A model generated the notes under the pieces. It did no database searches, was not told the DNA's origin, and saw only the letters and a program-made list of their open reading frames with translations. Position numbers and translations under genes: made by a program. Below are positions 53,969 through 64,000 of a DNA stretch of 64,000 nt, one piece after another. Each line of letters begins with the position of its first letter. Within the stretch, counting starts at the first letter, position 1. Origin of the DNA: Tetraselmis striata (taxonomy: Eukaryota; Chlorophyta; Chlorodendrophyceae; Chlorodendrales; Chlorodendraceae); assembly GCA_006384855.1 (NCBI GenBank), contig VCJN01001123.1, positions 1 through 64,000 of the forward strand, given 5' to 3'.

Positions 53969-56900
53969 TCAGAGAGGGTCTCCATTGATGAACTTGATGA
54001 TGAGGTCAAAGGCGCGCTGAGGCTGGGTGTATGGCACCATGTGCCCCGCGCCGCGCACCGTGGCAAAAGTGAGGCCCTGCGTGAATTTCTGTCGCAGGAT
54101 GGGGCGAGGCCGGCTCAGGGGGGGAAACCGCCAGAAGGGGGGGGGGGGGGGGGAAGACGGCCTGGAAGGTGCTTTGCATGTAAATGATTCGCGGTCACAG
54201 GGCTGGGCATGACACGATGTGGGAATCACCTCGGTCCAGCCTGCAACCTGTCCGTCGAGGGAGGAGGTCCAGGGTCGCCACGGCTCCGTGACCTCCAGGC
54301 CCAGCGCCTCCACCCAGTTACGTGTGCCAACCTGCGGGGGAGGAGCAGCAGACCGGCCCCACGCGTGAGCGGTGCACAACCAGCCAGCTCCAGACACGGG
54401 GCTTCTCCGCTCACGGGGTACTGGTGCGATTTTATTGGGCTGGCGGGTCCCCACACCAGTGGGTTAGTTCACCACATCGCGTCCAGAATTCAGTGGCGCG
54501 ATCGTGGTTTACTCTGACGTTTAGTTGAGTTGCGTTTCCCTCGGGGTGTGTGCGCATGTGTGTGTGTGTGTGTGGGGGTCAAAAACAATAACAGTGCACA
54601 AACTCAAAGCACAGCGGGCCTTACCAGGGGAAGGATGGCGTCGATGTCCCCGCTGTACACCTATCGGCAAAGCGAAAAACGTCAAGGCCATGCCGGTGGT
54701 TCCCACGCGTGCGTGCGGCAGTGTGTGCGCACTTCCTGCACGGCCGCCCGCCCTTCACAGGACAGCAAGCAGGGGTCACGCCGCAGCGGCCGACGCGCAC
54801 CAGGATGCGGATGCCCTTCTGCAGCAGCCGCTCGTAGGTGGGCATCATGCTGGACAGCAGGTCGGCGCGCGAGTAGACCAGGCGCGGCGCGTCCGCGCAA
54901 TCCGCCCACGCGTACGGCAGCATCCCACTGACGTTGGCGTGGATCGCCGCCTGGGCACAGGGACAGCGGGACATGATGAGACAGGCCAGGGCAGGGCATG
55001 CACCCCAGGCCGGCTGCCAATCCGCCGGCTGCTCGCCAGAGAGCGGAGCCTTGGCTGTTCTGCCGCACCTGCACCTCCGGCCGGTTGAAGTACTGCTCCA
55101 CCTCGTTGTCCACGCAGGGGTCGTACTTGCTGGAGTCGGCACCCGAGACTGCGGCACAGCCCCATGTTGAGTGCCATCAGTACGGTGCCCCCATCAGGCT
55201 GTGCGCACATCTCTTGTTGTGGCGGGAGAGGCAGGGAAGGGGGAGGGTGTGCCACGCACCAGGGCCCTTGGCCTTGGACAGCAGGTGCTTCTGGCTGAGA
55301 AGGCCGAGCGTGGGGCCGCGGGCAGCGACTCGGGCCATTGCCTGTGTGACTGCCTCCACCTTGGGCAGGCAGACGTCGGCAAAGATGTCGTAGATGTTGA
55401 TGTTGCCCACTGGGGCAACAGATGGCAGTCAAGGGGATGGGGGGGGGGGGGGGGGGGGGGGTTCAGCACCCAGAACGGGGGCAGCTGCAAGGGTGTGACG
55501 AACCAGTAGGGTGGCAAGGGAGGGGATGCCGGGGACCAGAGGGCGGGAAGGAACTCACTCTCACGGAATGAGTCGTTGACAAAGCCATCGCAAAGGTCCG
55601 GATCCGGCTCAGTACCCGTGCCCTGTTGCATTGGGCAAGCACGCACAGATTCTCAGCGTGGCAGAGTGACAAATGTGCCTGCCTCTGACTTGCATGGCAG
55701 CCGACGGGGTCACGGCGGGGAGGGTATGCCGCACTCCTGGTACAGAGGCGCAGCTACATGGGGAGACTGGACGGGTGGGCTGGTGGGTTGGCTTGCGGGG
55801 AGGCTACCGTGTTGCTGGCAAGCAGCGGGCCGATGGTGTTGAAGTCGCAGTACTTGCTGATACCCTGCGCCAAACGAACGGCAAGGCGTGCAGTGAGTGG
55901 TCACTGCCTCAGCGGGGACAAGCCTGCGGAAGGGCCCTGACTGCCCCGCACTGCGTAGAGTGCATGCGTAAGGCCAAGCAGGCTGAGGGGCACCATCAGC
56001 TGAGGGGAGGGATAAAAAGAGGGGGTGGGGGTGGGGGGGGGGGGGGGGAGCGACCTCGAAAGTGGCGGTGGAGATGATGCCGTGTGTGTACCAGAACTCC
56101 AGCGCGCCACGGTTGTCGATGGCCGTATCTGTTAGGGGATTGCCTGGGGCCCACGCCAACAGAGTGGCAATAGCCACACCAGTCAGTCTCATCAGCGCCT
56201 TGCAATCGCGAGTCACCAAGGCTGCGGGTGGCAGGCGGTGCCATTCATGGCCGTAAGAGCGCACCCGCCATGAAGCCCTGCAGGTTCAGCTTTGGGTTGA
56301 TGCCAGCCTCGTTGCCCTGCCAGGGGCAGCGACACAGAGCATCAGCATTGCCATCGCAACCGGGGTCAGTGCTGAAGAAGCCTGGAAAGGGGCCCGCGCA
56401 GGCCTGTCTGGCAGAGCGCGGGCCGCACCTTGATGATGGCGTCCGTGAGGCCGGGCACGTAGTGTCCGCCGTAAGACTCCCCCGAGATCCACAGCGGCCG
56501 GCCCGCCAGATCGGGGAAGCGCTCCATGATGCCCAGCAGGAAAAGATACGAGTCATCAGCGGTGCGCTCATCGCCTGAAGCAGCCGGGGCGCACTGTCAG
56601 AGCTGGCGTTTGAGGAGGCACGGCAGAGCTCAGGCGCCTGAGCATGCAAGCAGGAGGCAGAGTGGTGGTTGTGTGTGTGTGTGTGTGTGTGTGCGGCGGG
56701 GGGGGGGGCGGGGGGGGGGGGCTCTCACCAACCACCCCATCGCTGGTGGTGTTGGAGTAGCTAAAGCCGACAAAGGCTGGGCTTTCCAGGAAGATGACGG
56801 TAGCCTACATAGCCACACACATTGCGCGCACCGCTGAGCAATGATCCCGCTGGGCGGGGGGGGGGGGGGGGGTGATCATTACGGTCGTGTGCGGGCAGCA

Positions 56901-58123
56901 GTCCAAGGGGAGGTGGGCCAGGGGGTCGAGGGCATGCGTGCTTGCCTGCCGGTTCCAGCTGTAGGGATTGGACTGCAGCATGCCCTCCACAGTCTGCGGG
57001 AAGTAAGGCCCCAGCTCGCTCAGGAAGCCTCCCAGGCTGGAGCAGCCGGGGCCCCTTACCGACCACGCATCGCCAGCATCACAGGTACTCAGTGGTGCTT
57101 CACAGAACAGCACTATGGTGCATCCGCCCAGCCCCCCGCGTGCAAACCACTGGAGGCACTCATTTTGGCGTTGCAGACTGGGAGGACGCTGACGGGGCAT
57201 GGCAGTGCACAGCCACAGTATCGCTGGGTGTGCGCCGGCGGGCCACCCACCCGTTCAGCCACAGCAGCACCGGCGCGGACTCCGGCTGCTCCATGGCCTC
57301 GGCCATGACGTAGAACAGCGCGCGCCCCGCGGCCTCATTCACTGTCACGTACCTAACGGGCAGCGCATGTGGCAGAGGCGCCTCAGCCAGAAGGGTCTGA
57401 CACCAAATAAAGCGTGTATTCGTGGCCAAAGACATGCGGGCCCTCATGTACAGCAACTGACATTATCAACACGCGGGCGCGCATGACTGACCCGCGTCTA
57501 GAAACAGAACGCCACCCTGATTTCCTTGTTCAGTGTCAAGCAGCAGGGAAACTGCCAGTTGCCAAAGCGATATCCGGAATGGGCATATCGGCAGACAGGC
57601 GCGGCGAGCCGATGATACACCAAAATGGCTGATATCGGTGGCTTATATATGGCCGCCACCTAAATTATGGCACCCATACTGCCCAGGCTTCCCCAGTGAC
57701 TAGCCGACTATGCACCAGTAGGCGCTGACGAGGCGACGGCGTGGCCAAGGCCCGGCCGTGTGATATGCGTGTGGGGCTGCTGGACGCGTGGAAGGGAACT
57801 ATCAGTGTTGCCAGCAGATGTCTTTTGACACCGCTGCAGCGCGCGCGCACTCACCCGGCGTACATGCCGAAGTGCGGCTCGCCCCAGCCGGGCAGGTAAC
57901 CCACGCGGTCCGCCAAGCCAGCGGGCGTCGGCTCTGCCGCCCTGCGCCCGGCGACCTCGTCCACGCGCAGTGTGGCGTAGTCATCGCCATCGGAGGGGCG
58001 TTCGGGGAACTTTCGGAGAGGGGCAGCCGCGGCAGCTCCGAAGACGAGAGAAAGCAGCACCAGGGCCGCCCAGGGCGGCGAAGGACGGCAGTCACGCGTG
58101 CTACGCGGAGCCGCCAACATCAT
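53969..58123 (-). CDS. Secreted serine carboxypeptidase (S10 family)
   Basis: Fifteen exons in transcription order: 58123-57855, 57352-57251, 57054-56946, 56804-56729, 56574-56429, 56316-56265, 56143-56055, 55864-55808, 55622-55559, 55409-55260, 55148-55069, 54950-54801, 54660-54625, 54331-54230, 54088-53969. They join in frame to 533 residues, near the usual S10 length. A signal peptide ([18 protein letters not shown]) is followed by GYLPGW, FYVMAEA, LLWLNG with [22 protein letters not shown], nucleophile [17 protein letters not shown], ICxDVC-type [12 protein letters not shown], Asp in [11 protein letters not shown] and His in [11 protein letters not shown], so the triad is intact. Intron 3 (56945-56805) has a GC donor (CAG/GCAAGC) confirmed by phase and conserved flanking protein. 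Expected to act in vacuole or secretory space, removing C-terminal residues or as an acyltransferase relative. The two starting ATGs are adjacent. Confidence 0.92.
54553..54575. repeat. (GT)n microsatellite
   Basis: GT dinucleotide run (CA on the sense strand) inside intron 13 of the carboxypeptidase gene. A second run lies at about 56,668-56,692 in intron 4. Confidence 0.9.
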
Positions 58124-58405
58124 AATCTATGTGTCGTCGTCGGCGGCGGCGGCGGTATTATATATATGGGTAGCGCGAGGGAGGCGCGTGCGGTTGCCGC
58201 GGGTTGCGACAGGATGCGTTGGCGACTGGATGCTGCGCGAGGCTGCGGTAGCTGGGACACGCAGGCCTCTGTAGCTGACGAAGTGTCAAGGCAGCAGGGC
58301 TCTGATCGTCGTCACCGCTTTCCGTGATCCGGTTTGAGCCGCGCGAGAGAGTACGGTGAGAGACGCTACTGGTATGAGCGTGAAGAGCGAATCAGAAGCG
58401 CACAG

Positions 58406-58440
58406 GCGGCGACTATTTATACGTCGTCCGACAGATGACG
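58406..58440 (-). promoter_or_regulatory. TATA module upstream of the carboxypeptidase, copy 1
   Basis: On the minus strand a TATAAATA box (58421-58414) lies within GACGTATAAATAGTCGCCG, about 290 bp before the carboxypeptidase start. The surrounding 35 bp are repeated 91 bp further upstream. Confidence 0.5.
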
Positions 58441-58496
58441 GTGACGACGATGACGACGACGACATCAGTAGCGCGGGGATGGCGACTAGCGCACCG

Positions 58497-58531
58497 GCGG
58501 CGACTATTTATACGTCGTCCGACAGATGACG
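58497..58531 (-). promoter_or_regulatory. TATA module upstream of the carboxypeptidase, copy 2
   Basis: Near-perfect direct repeat of 58406-58440, with TATAAATA at 58512-58505. The two copies are separated by GAC/GAT-rich sequence, which may have driven the duplication. Confidence 0.5.
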
Positions 58532-58607
58532 ACGATGACGTGGCGGCAGCCATCGCGTGAAAACGACCACAGGTACCTACCTACCTGTACTACGCCGGCC
58601 ATCAAAA

Positions 58608-58684
58608 TGCTGCCTAAACGGCCGTCGTAGAGACGCTGCAAGGGTTTCACTGGTGCCAGTCCTGTCCCGGGGGCGAAAAAAAAA
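58608..58684 (+). mobile_element. LINE 3' tail, extremely 5'-truncated
   Basis: 68 bp of the LINE 3' terminus (TGCTGCCTAAACGGCCGTCG to CCCGGGGGCG), nearly identical to the full copy, plus a nine-A tail. ACGCCGGCC occurs near both edges (58592-58600 and 58690-58698), a possible target duplication with a few extra bases. Confidence 0.85.
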
Positions 58685-61194
58685 CAACGACGCCGGCCCC
58701 GAATTAACAGCGACGGAGAGCGCAATGAGAGCGCGCACGAGAGCGCAAGAGAGAACGCACGGAGAGCGCCGAGCTGGGCTCGGGTGGGGCTTTCTTTTCT
58801 GTTTGTTTATTTATACTATTAATCCTCAATCCTCGTCAAGGATTAATCCTTACATATGCTCCTGTCGGGTACCTATATATCGGTGAGAAACAAAATTGTT
58901 GTTGATTATACTATAAGTAACGAGCTGCCTGGGAGCTACGGGCACCCAGGGTATGCACAGGGCTCTGGCGACACACCCCACCGGGGCGGACGGATCCCGT
59001 ATCCCCGTTGCCACCTGCAGCTCCAGGTATCAGCATACGGGTAGTACCTGGTAGCGCCTGGTAGTAGTGCCTGATTTGCCTATAGTACTGGGCCCACATT
59101 TTTCTTGTATGCATATACATATATCTACATGAGCTATATACATACACATAATTTGTTGTATATATACAGCACATCCGGACGAGGCACTAGCGACCAGTTT
59201 CGCTACGGATGATGTTTCTTCAGCATAGAGCTCTTCCGTCTCTCTCTGTGGAGCAACAAGGATTTAAAGTCAGGTAGGATAATGCCTGCTTCCGCCTCCT
59301 CTTTCGCTAATGTATGTGCCGGCGCTGTATCTAGGAAAACGCACGTTGTGGCTGTGTATATTTTCTTGTCCAGCGCGGCGCATGGTGGATAAGAGCGGCG
59401 TTGCATATTCTAGCGCGTTGGTCATCCCGGTGGTAGCTTGCAGCTGCTCACCGATGCCCGGACAGCTCTACTTTGTAAAGCACCACATCAGCGACCGTGT
59501 ATCAGATACGATTCTTGTCCGAGCTGTCGCTCCCCGCTCCCTTTGATATGCGCGGTGGCGCCCTTTCTGACCATCTGCCTTCCTGTGGGTGTGCCGAATT
59601 CAGTAGGCGAATATAGCGGCGTTGCGTCCCCGCAGGCACCGATAGGAGCTCGCGAAAGCTCCCCTCATCCGACCTCCACTGTACGCTACCACCACATCCT
59701 CTGCTTCCTCCCACCAAAGCCCCCCCTCCGTTATCCCCACCACACGCAGCTGTCGTAGTCTCCCATCTCGCTGCATCATGCCGCTATATGCAGGCAAACT
59801 ACACCGTACAAATCTGTCTGATGTGCAGCCTTCTCTCAAAACAGTGTACACACAGCCACCCATATATACTTATACATAGGCATAGTCTGCTTTTTTTAGT
59901 AGACGAAGGCTTAGCATCAGCCGTTGCTTGATCAGTACGACTAGCTAGCCGTTTCATCATAGTATTGCATGTCTCGCAGTCTCAACATGGTTTGTTGATG
60001 GTCACCACAGCGGCCCCGCCAGCACAGTAGGGCTGGCCTGCATTGCACTTCCTGCCCCATATCTATATTATAGGGAACGGCCGAGTTACTTGACCGCCAT
60101 CCAAGCACGCTAGTACGAGTGCGAGAATATAATAGGCTCACTCGTCGGTGTGGTCTTGTATCTGTTCCTGTCCTATACTCCACTACTCCAGTGCAGTGAG
60201 CGCGGAGCTTGTGGCCGCCCTGCCAGTGTGGGGGCAAAACATGGCAAAACCTGCTGCTGCCACCACAAAATGTAATTGTTCCGCCCGATCGCGCGTAGTT
60301 GGACTCATCAAAGCTCCGCGCTTATCATACGCTCCGCTGCTAGCAACTAGCGACTATTGCGACTCACTAATAATATTATGTCCGATAGCAACACGCATGT
60401 GGAACTCATCGTAGAAGCATAGCGGCAATACTGCTGCCTTACAAATACTAGTATTCTGCGGTTGCAGGCCGGGTATGCGACAGTATACGCGACATGTCAA
60501 CGTGCTGCGCAGTCACGCATTAATCATACTTTTTCGCCGTCTGGCCTGTGCAGTGTGAATTAGCGCCGTCTGACAGTGTGTCCAGCCGCAGCGACTAGCT
60601 GTCTCTACATCATGTGCCAGGATAAATCACCTCTGCCAATTCACACCACCCTCGAGATACACTGGAGTACACGCCAGTTTATTCCGGGCCTCTATGTGTC
60701 CTGCACGCCGGTTGACGCGTGCCTTGCAATCTCCCTTGGCAATCCCCCTACCCACTCCTTTCCCCGCGCCCCGCTCGCGTGCCTTCCCTCTATTCGAGCC
60801 AGGTTCAGTTTTCACTCTTGATAGCCCGATAGGAGGGCAGTGCTCAAATCTGGTCATGCGCTGGAGTGCTGCCAGCCTATTTCTATACCGCGGCAATATC
60901 CACCATTATCCAATCATGGTCAGGATGCAGCAATGGGGTCGAGCTCTACCTAGAGTATTGAACACCCCGATGACAATATGATGAGACATTGCCACTATAT
61001 TATGGCTTCCCCCATCCTATGCCGTACGCTGGAGATGTCACCGCAATGCCTAGTGGGTCATACAGGTGGTGTGATCTTGGCAATGTTGCATGGGCGTGCA
61101 GGCCTTGCGTACTAACCAGTCTTCTCTGTGTTTCTCCCTGCTGGTGCCCCCGGGACGAGCCTGGCTGCACGCCACAACCAGTTCTGAGGACAAC
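58685..61194. other. No gene recognised
   Basis: Intergenic DNA with short ORFs only, moderately AT-rich around 58,800-60,500. It holds the upstream region of the ankyrin-like pseudogene. Confidence 0.45.
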
Positions 61195-64000
61195 ATGACT
61201 TTTTCACCCTGCGAGACTCCGGTGAGGGCGGCCGGCAACGAGTGCGCCACACTGTCCGCCGACGAGTGGGAGGTGGTGGCGGATCAGCTGCTTTGCGAAG
61301 ACGGTGGCAGGACCTGGTGTGGCATTCTGCGAGGCGTGTGCCATGCGGCACGCGATGGCGTGGAGCGCACTGCAGCTGCGCTGAAGCCGGATGGCAGTGG
61401 CTGGCTGGCGAATCGACCACCGAGTGCTCACACTGCCGCCCGGGGCTGAGCCGCCAGAGTGGAAGCTGCTGCAATGGGCGGTCGAGCAGGGCTGCGCCTT
61501 GGTCGGCGACTCGCAGGTGCTGAGGGCGACAGCGATGGGCAGCAGGCTGGAGGTGCTGCACTGGGGTGCGCAATCTCGCGGCTGGCCGCTTCAACACATC
61601 TCTGAGTGGGCAGCTGAGGCAGGGCAGCTGGCTGCGCTGCAGTGGGCGAGGGAGCAGGACTGCCCCTGGAATGAGCGTATTTGCATGGCGGCAGCGAAGG
61701 GTGGGCACCTGGAAGTGCTGCAGTAGGCAAGAGCGCGAGGCTGCCCCTGGGACGCCTGGACTTGCTTCAAAGCAGCGGAGGGAGGACATATGTAGATAAT
61801 TCAGTGGGCAAGAGCGCAAGGCTGCCCCTTGGATGGAGCCACCTTCACTTGTGCAGCCATGAGTGGGCATCTGGAGGTGCTGCAGTGGGCTAGGGAGCAA
61901 GACTGCCTCTTGGATGAATTGGTCTGCCATGGGGCAGCCAATCACGGGCACCTGGGCGTTCTTCAGTGGGCGAGAGCACACGGCTGCCCTTGGGACGAAG
62001 ATACCTGTGCGTGGGCGGCCAATGGCGGGAACCTTGAACTGCTGCAGTGGGCGAGAGAGCAGGGCTGCCCATGGGACGAAAGCACCTGCACGGCAGCAGC
62101 CTGTGAAGGGCACCTGGCGGTACTTCAGTGGGCGAGAGCACGCGGCTGCCCCTGGGATGAGATGACATGCGGTGAGGCCGCCAGGGGAGGGCATCTGTCG
62201 GTGCTGCAGTGGGCAACAGAACATGGCTGTCCCTGGGATCTGAGACGCACTTGCGCTCCAGCAGCGGAAGGAGGGCACCTGGTGGTACTTCAGTGGACCA
62301 AGGCGGAAGGTTTTCCTTGGGATCAGTACACCTTGACAATCAGCGCGGGAACGGCAGGGCGTGGAGGGCAGCAAGCAGTGCTGCGCTGGCTCGAGGAGCA
62401 GCCTGGCTGCCTTTGGAACAAATTCATCTGTGCCATGATAGCTAGTGGAGGCCATCTGGCCACGCTCAAATGGGCGAGGGAGCAGGGCTGCCATTGGGAT
62501 GAGCGGACATGTGCGTATGCAGCCAAGGAAGGTCATCTGGCGGCGCTGCAGTGGGCGAGGGAGCAGGCCTGCCATTGGAGTGCAGACACGTATGCTGGTG
62601 CAGCCTTCGGAGGTCATGTGGAGGTGATGCAGTGGGCCAGGGAGCGCGGCTACCCCTGGAACGCGGAGACATGCAGGGTGGCTGCCTGAGGAAGGTCACC
62701 TGGCTGTGCTGCAGTGGGCACGCGCTCAAGGCTGCCCCTGGGATGAACGAGCTTGCGTTGCTGTGGCTGTCCAGGCCGGGCACCTGGCGGTGGTCCAGTG
62801 GTGCGTGGAGCAGGGCTGCCACTACGATGCGAGAGCCTGTGCTGCTAGGGCAGCTGCGGAAGGCCACCTGACAGCGCTTCAATGGCTGAGGGAGCGGGGC
62901 TGCCCCTGGGATGCCGAGACCTGCATGATGGCAGCCAGGCGTGGGCACCTGCAGGGGCTGCAGTGGTGCCACCAGCAGGGCTGCCCTTGGGATGCGCGCA
63001 CCTGCATGGCCGCCGCCCACGAAGGTCAACTGACAGTTGTGCAGTGGGCGCGGGCGCAAGGCTGCGCCTGGGATGAGGAGACCTGCAAGTCAGCAGCGGA
63101 GGTCACCTGCATGTCTCATGTCTCATGTCTCATGCAGTGGTGTAAGCAGCATGGCTGTCCCTGGGATGGAGACACCTGCAGCACTGCAGCCGGTAAAGGG
63201 CACCTGGAGGTTCTGCAGTGTGCGAGCAGGCAAGGCTGCCCCTGTGATGAATCAACATGCACATCCGCAGCCCAAGGAGGGCACTTGGAGGTGCTACAGG
63301 ACCTGAGGGAGCAAGGCTGCCCCTGGGATGATACTAGTTGCGTCAGGGCCACCGCGAAAGGACATCTCGAGGTGCTTCAGTGGGCTGAGGGGCAAGGCTG
63401 CCCCATGGGATCGACGAATGCCCTGCATGCTGGCAGCCCTGGGCGGACACTTGGCGGTGCTGCAGTGGTGCTAGCAGCAGGGCTGCACCTTGGATGGAGG
63501 CACTTGCATGGCGGCCGCCTGGGGACGAAACGACTTGGCGAGGGTGCACCAGCAGGGCTGCTCCTTGGATGAGAGCCCCCGCATGCCGCTGAGAGTGGTC
63601 ACCTGGAAGTGCTGGAGTGGGCACGACAGCATGGCTGCCCTTGGGATGGGCGCACTTGCACGGTGGCAGCCCAAGGGGGACACCTGGCGGTGCTGCAGTG
63701 GTGTAAGCAGCACCACTGCCCCTGAAATGAAGACACCTGCATGGCCGCAGCTGAGGGTGGTCACCTGGAAGTGCTTCAGTGGGCACAGCAGCAACGCTGC
63801 CCCTGGGATGAGCGCAGTTGCACGGCGGCAGCCCAATAAAGGCACCTGGCGGTGCTGCAGTGATGTAAGCAGCACCACTGCCCCTGAAATGAGGACACCT
63901 GCGTCGCAGCGGCAGCCCAATAAGGGCACCTGGCGGTGCTGGAGTGATGTAAGCAGCACCACTGCCCCTGGAATGAGGACACCTGCGTCGCAGCGGCAGG
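61195..64000 (+). pseudogene. Ankyrin-like repeat pseudogene, runs past the window end
   Basis: The start at 61195 (MTFSPCETPVR) leads into LSADEWEVVADQL then CGILRGVCHAARDG, the same N-terminal module as the gene at 50.6 kb. Between about 61,391 and 61,449 the frame shifts by one. In the new frame the 27-residue repeats continue to 62,689, with in-frame stops at 61,724 (TGG to TAG in a conserved QW) and 61,793. Another shift lies between 62,689 and 62,706. The third block runs to about 63,410, broken by a CATGTCT triplication near 63,110-63,140. From 63,420 on, stops recur in almost every unit. A long minus-strand reading frame (62617-61112) is a shadow. Alternatively, some breaks could be introns, but no splice sites fit. 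Confidence 0.8.
63690..64000 (+). repeat. Recently amplified dead ankyrin units (81-84 bp)
   Basis: The word GTAAGCAGCACCACTGCCCC recurs at 63703, 63865 and 63949 (spacings 162 and 84), carrying the same stop codons in each copy. The non-coding units have therefore continued to duplicate after the gene died. Confidence 0.8.

Noticed and set aside
61112-62617. 501-codon minus-strand reading frame opposite the ankyrin-like pseudogene
   Set aside because: It is the complement of the 27-residue repeats; its Pro/Leu/Cys pattern follows the repeat period and has no domain of its own.

Overview
This is nuclear DNA of a GC-rich eukaryote, most likely a green alga (chlorophyte). The support is: intron-dense genes with GT-AG introns and two frame-supported GC-AG introns; TGTAA poly(A) motifs downstream of some genes; long ankyrin-like proteins built on a 27-residue unit rich in G-C-P-W-D-E, a type common in protists and algae; and a dense load of LINEs and DNA transposons. 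There are no bacterial operons, rRNA genes or CRISPR arrays. Species-level placement is inference only. Layout: 0-5.4 kb holds a decayed tnp2-type (CACTA/EnSpm-like) transposase on the minus strand, with a TTACG-rich stretch behind it. A 5'-truncated LINE tail lies at 6.4 kb. From 7.7 to 15.1 kb one plus-strand, 20-exon gene reads in frame through a DUG3-type class II glutamine amidotransferase, a WD40 region and a DUG2-type M20 peptidase domain. This is a predicted one-chain version of the yeast Dug2-Dug3 glutathione-degrading complex and the most interesting item here. It converges on a minus-strand amidohydrolase (16.3-19.1 kb, 9 exons). From 20 to 31 kb there are an unrecognised gene (22.3-23.8 kb), two copies of a roughly 0.8 kb TIR element (23.8 and 29.8 kb) and a small three-exon gene with HN1/Jupiter-like motifs (26.5-27.5 kb). 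A membrane-anchored alpha/beta hydrolase occupies 31.0-33.2 kb. From 33 to 43 kb the DNA is gene-poor, with tandem duplications, weak gene fragments and a 923-bp TIR element with a 4-bp target duplication. From 43.8 to 50.6 kb is a nested transposon complex. A Ginger-like DNA transposon carries long inverted repeats and a broken Ty3/gypsy-type integrase. A near-full-length LINE and a LINE tail are inserted in its right repeat. From 50.6 to 64 kb are an intact ankyrin-like gene, a minisatellite with higher-order L-M-S organisation, a 15-exon secreted serine carboxypeptidase on the minus strand with a duplicated TATA module upstream, another LINE tail, and a second ankyrin-like gene that is a pseudogene running off the window end. 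How the genes relate: three of the resolved genes (the DUG fusion, the amidohydrolase and the carboxypeptidase) are peptide or amide-bond hydrolases, but nothing beyond proximity links them. Exon boundaries below were derived by hand from splice consensus, reading phase and family conservation; total coding lengths are multiples of three in each resolved gene.
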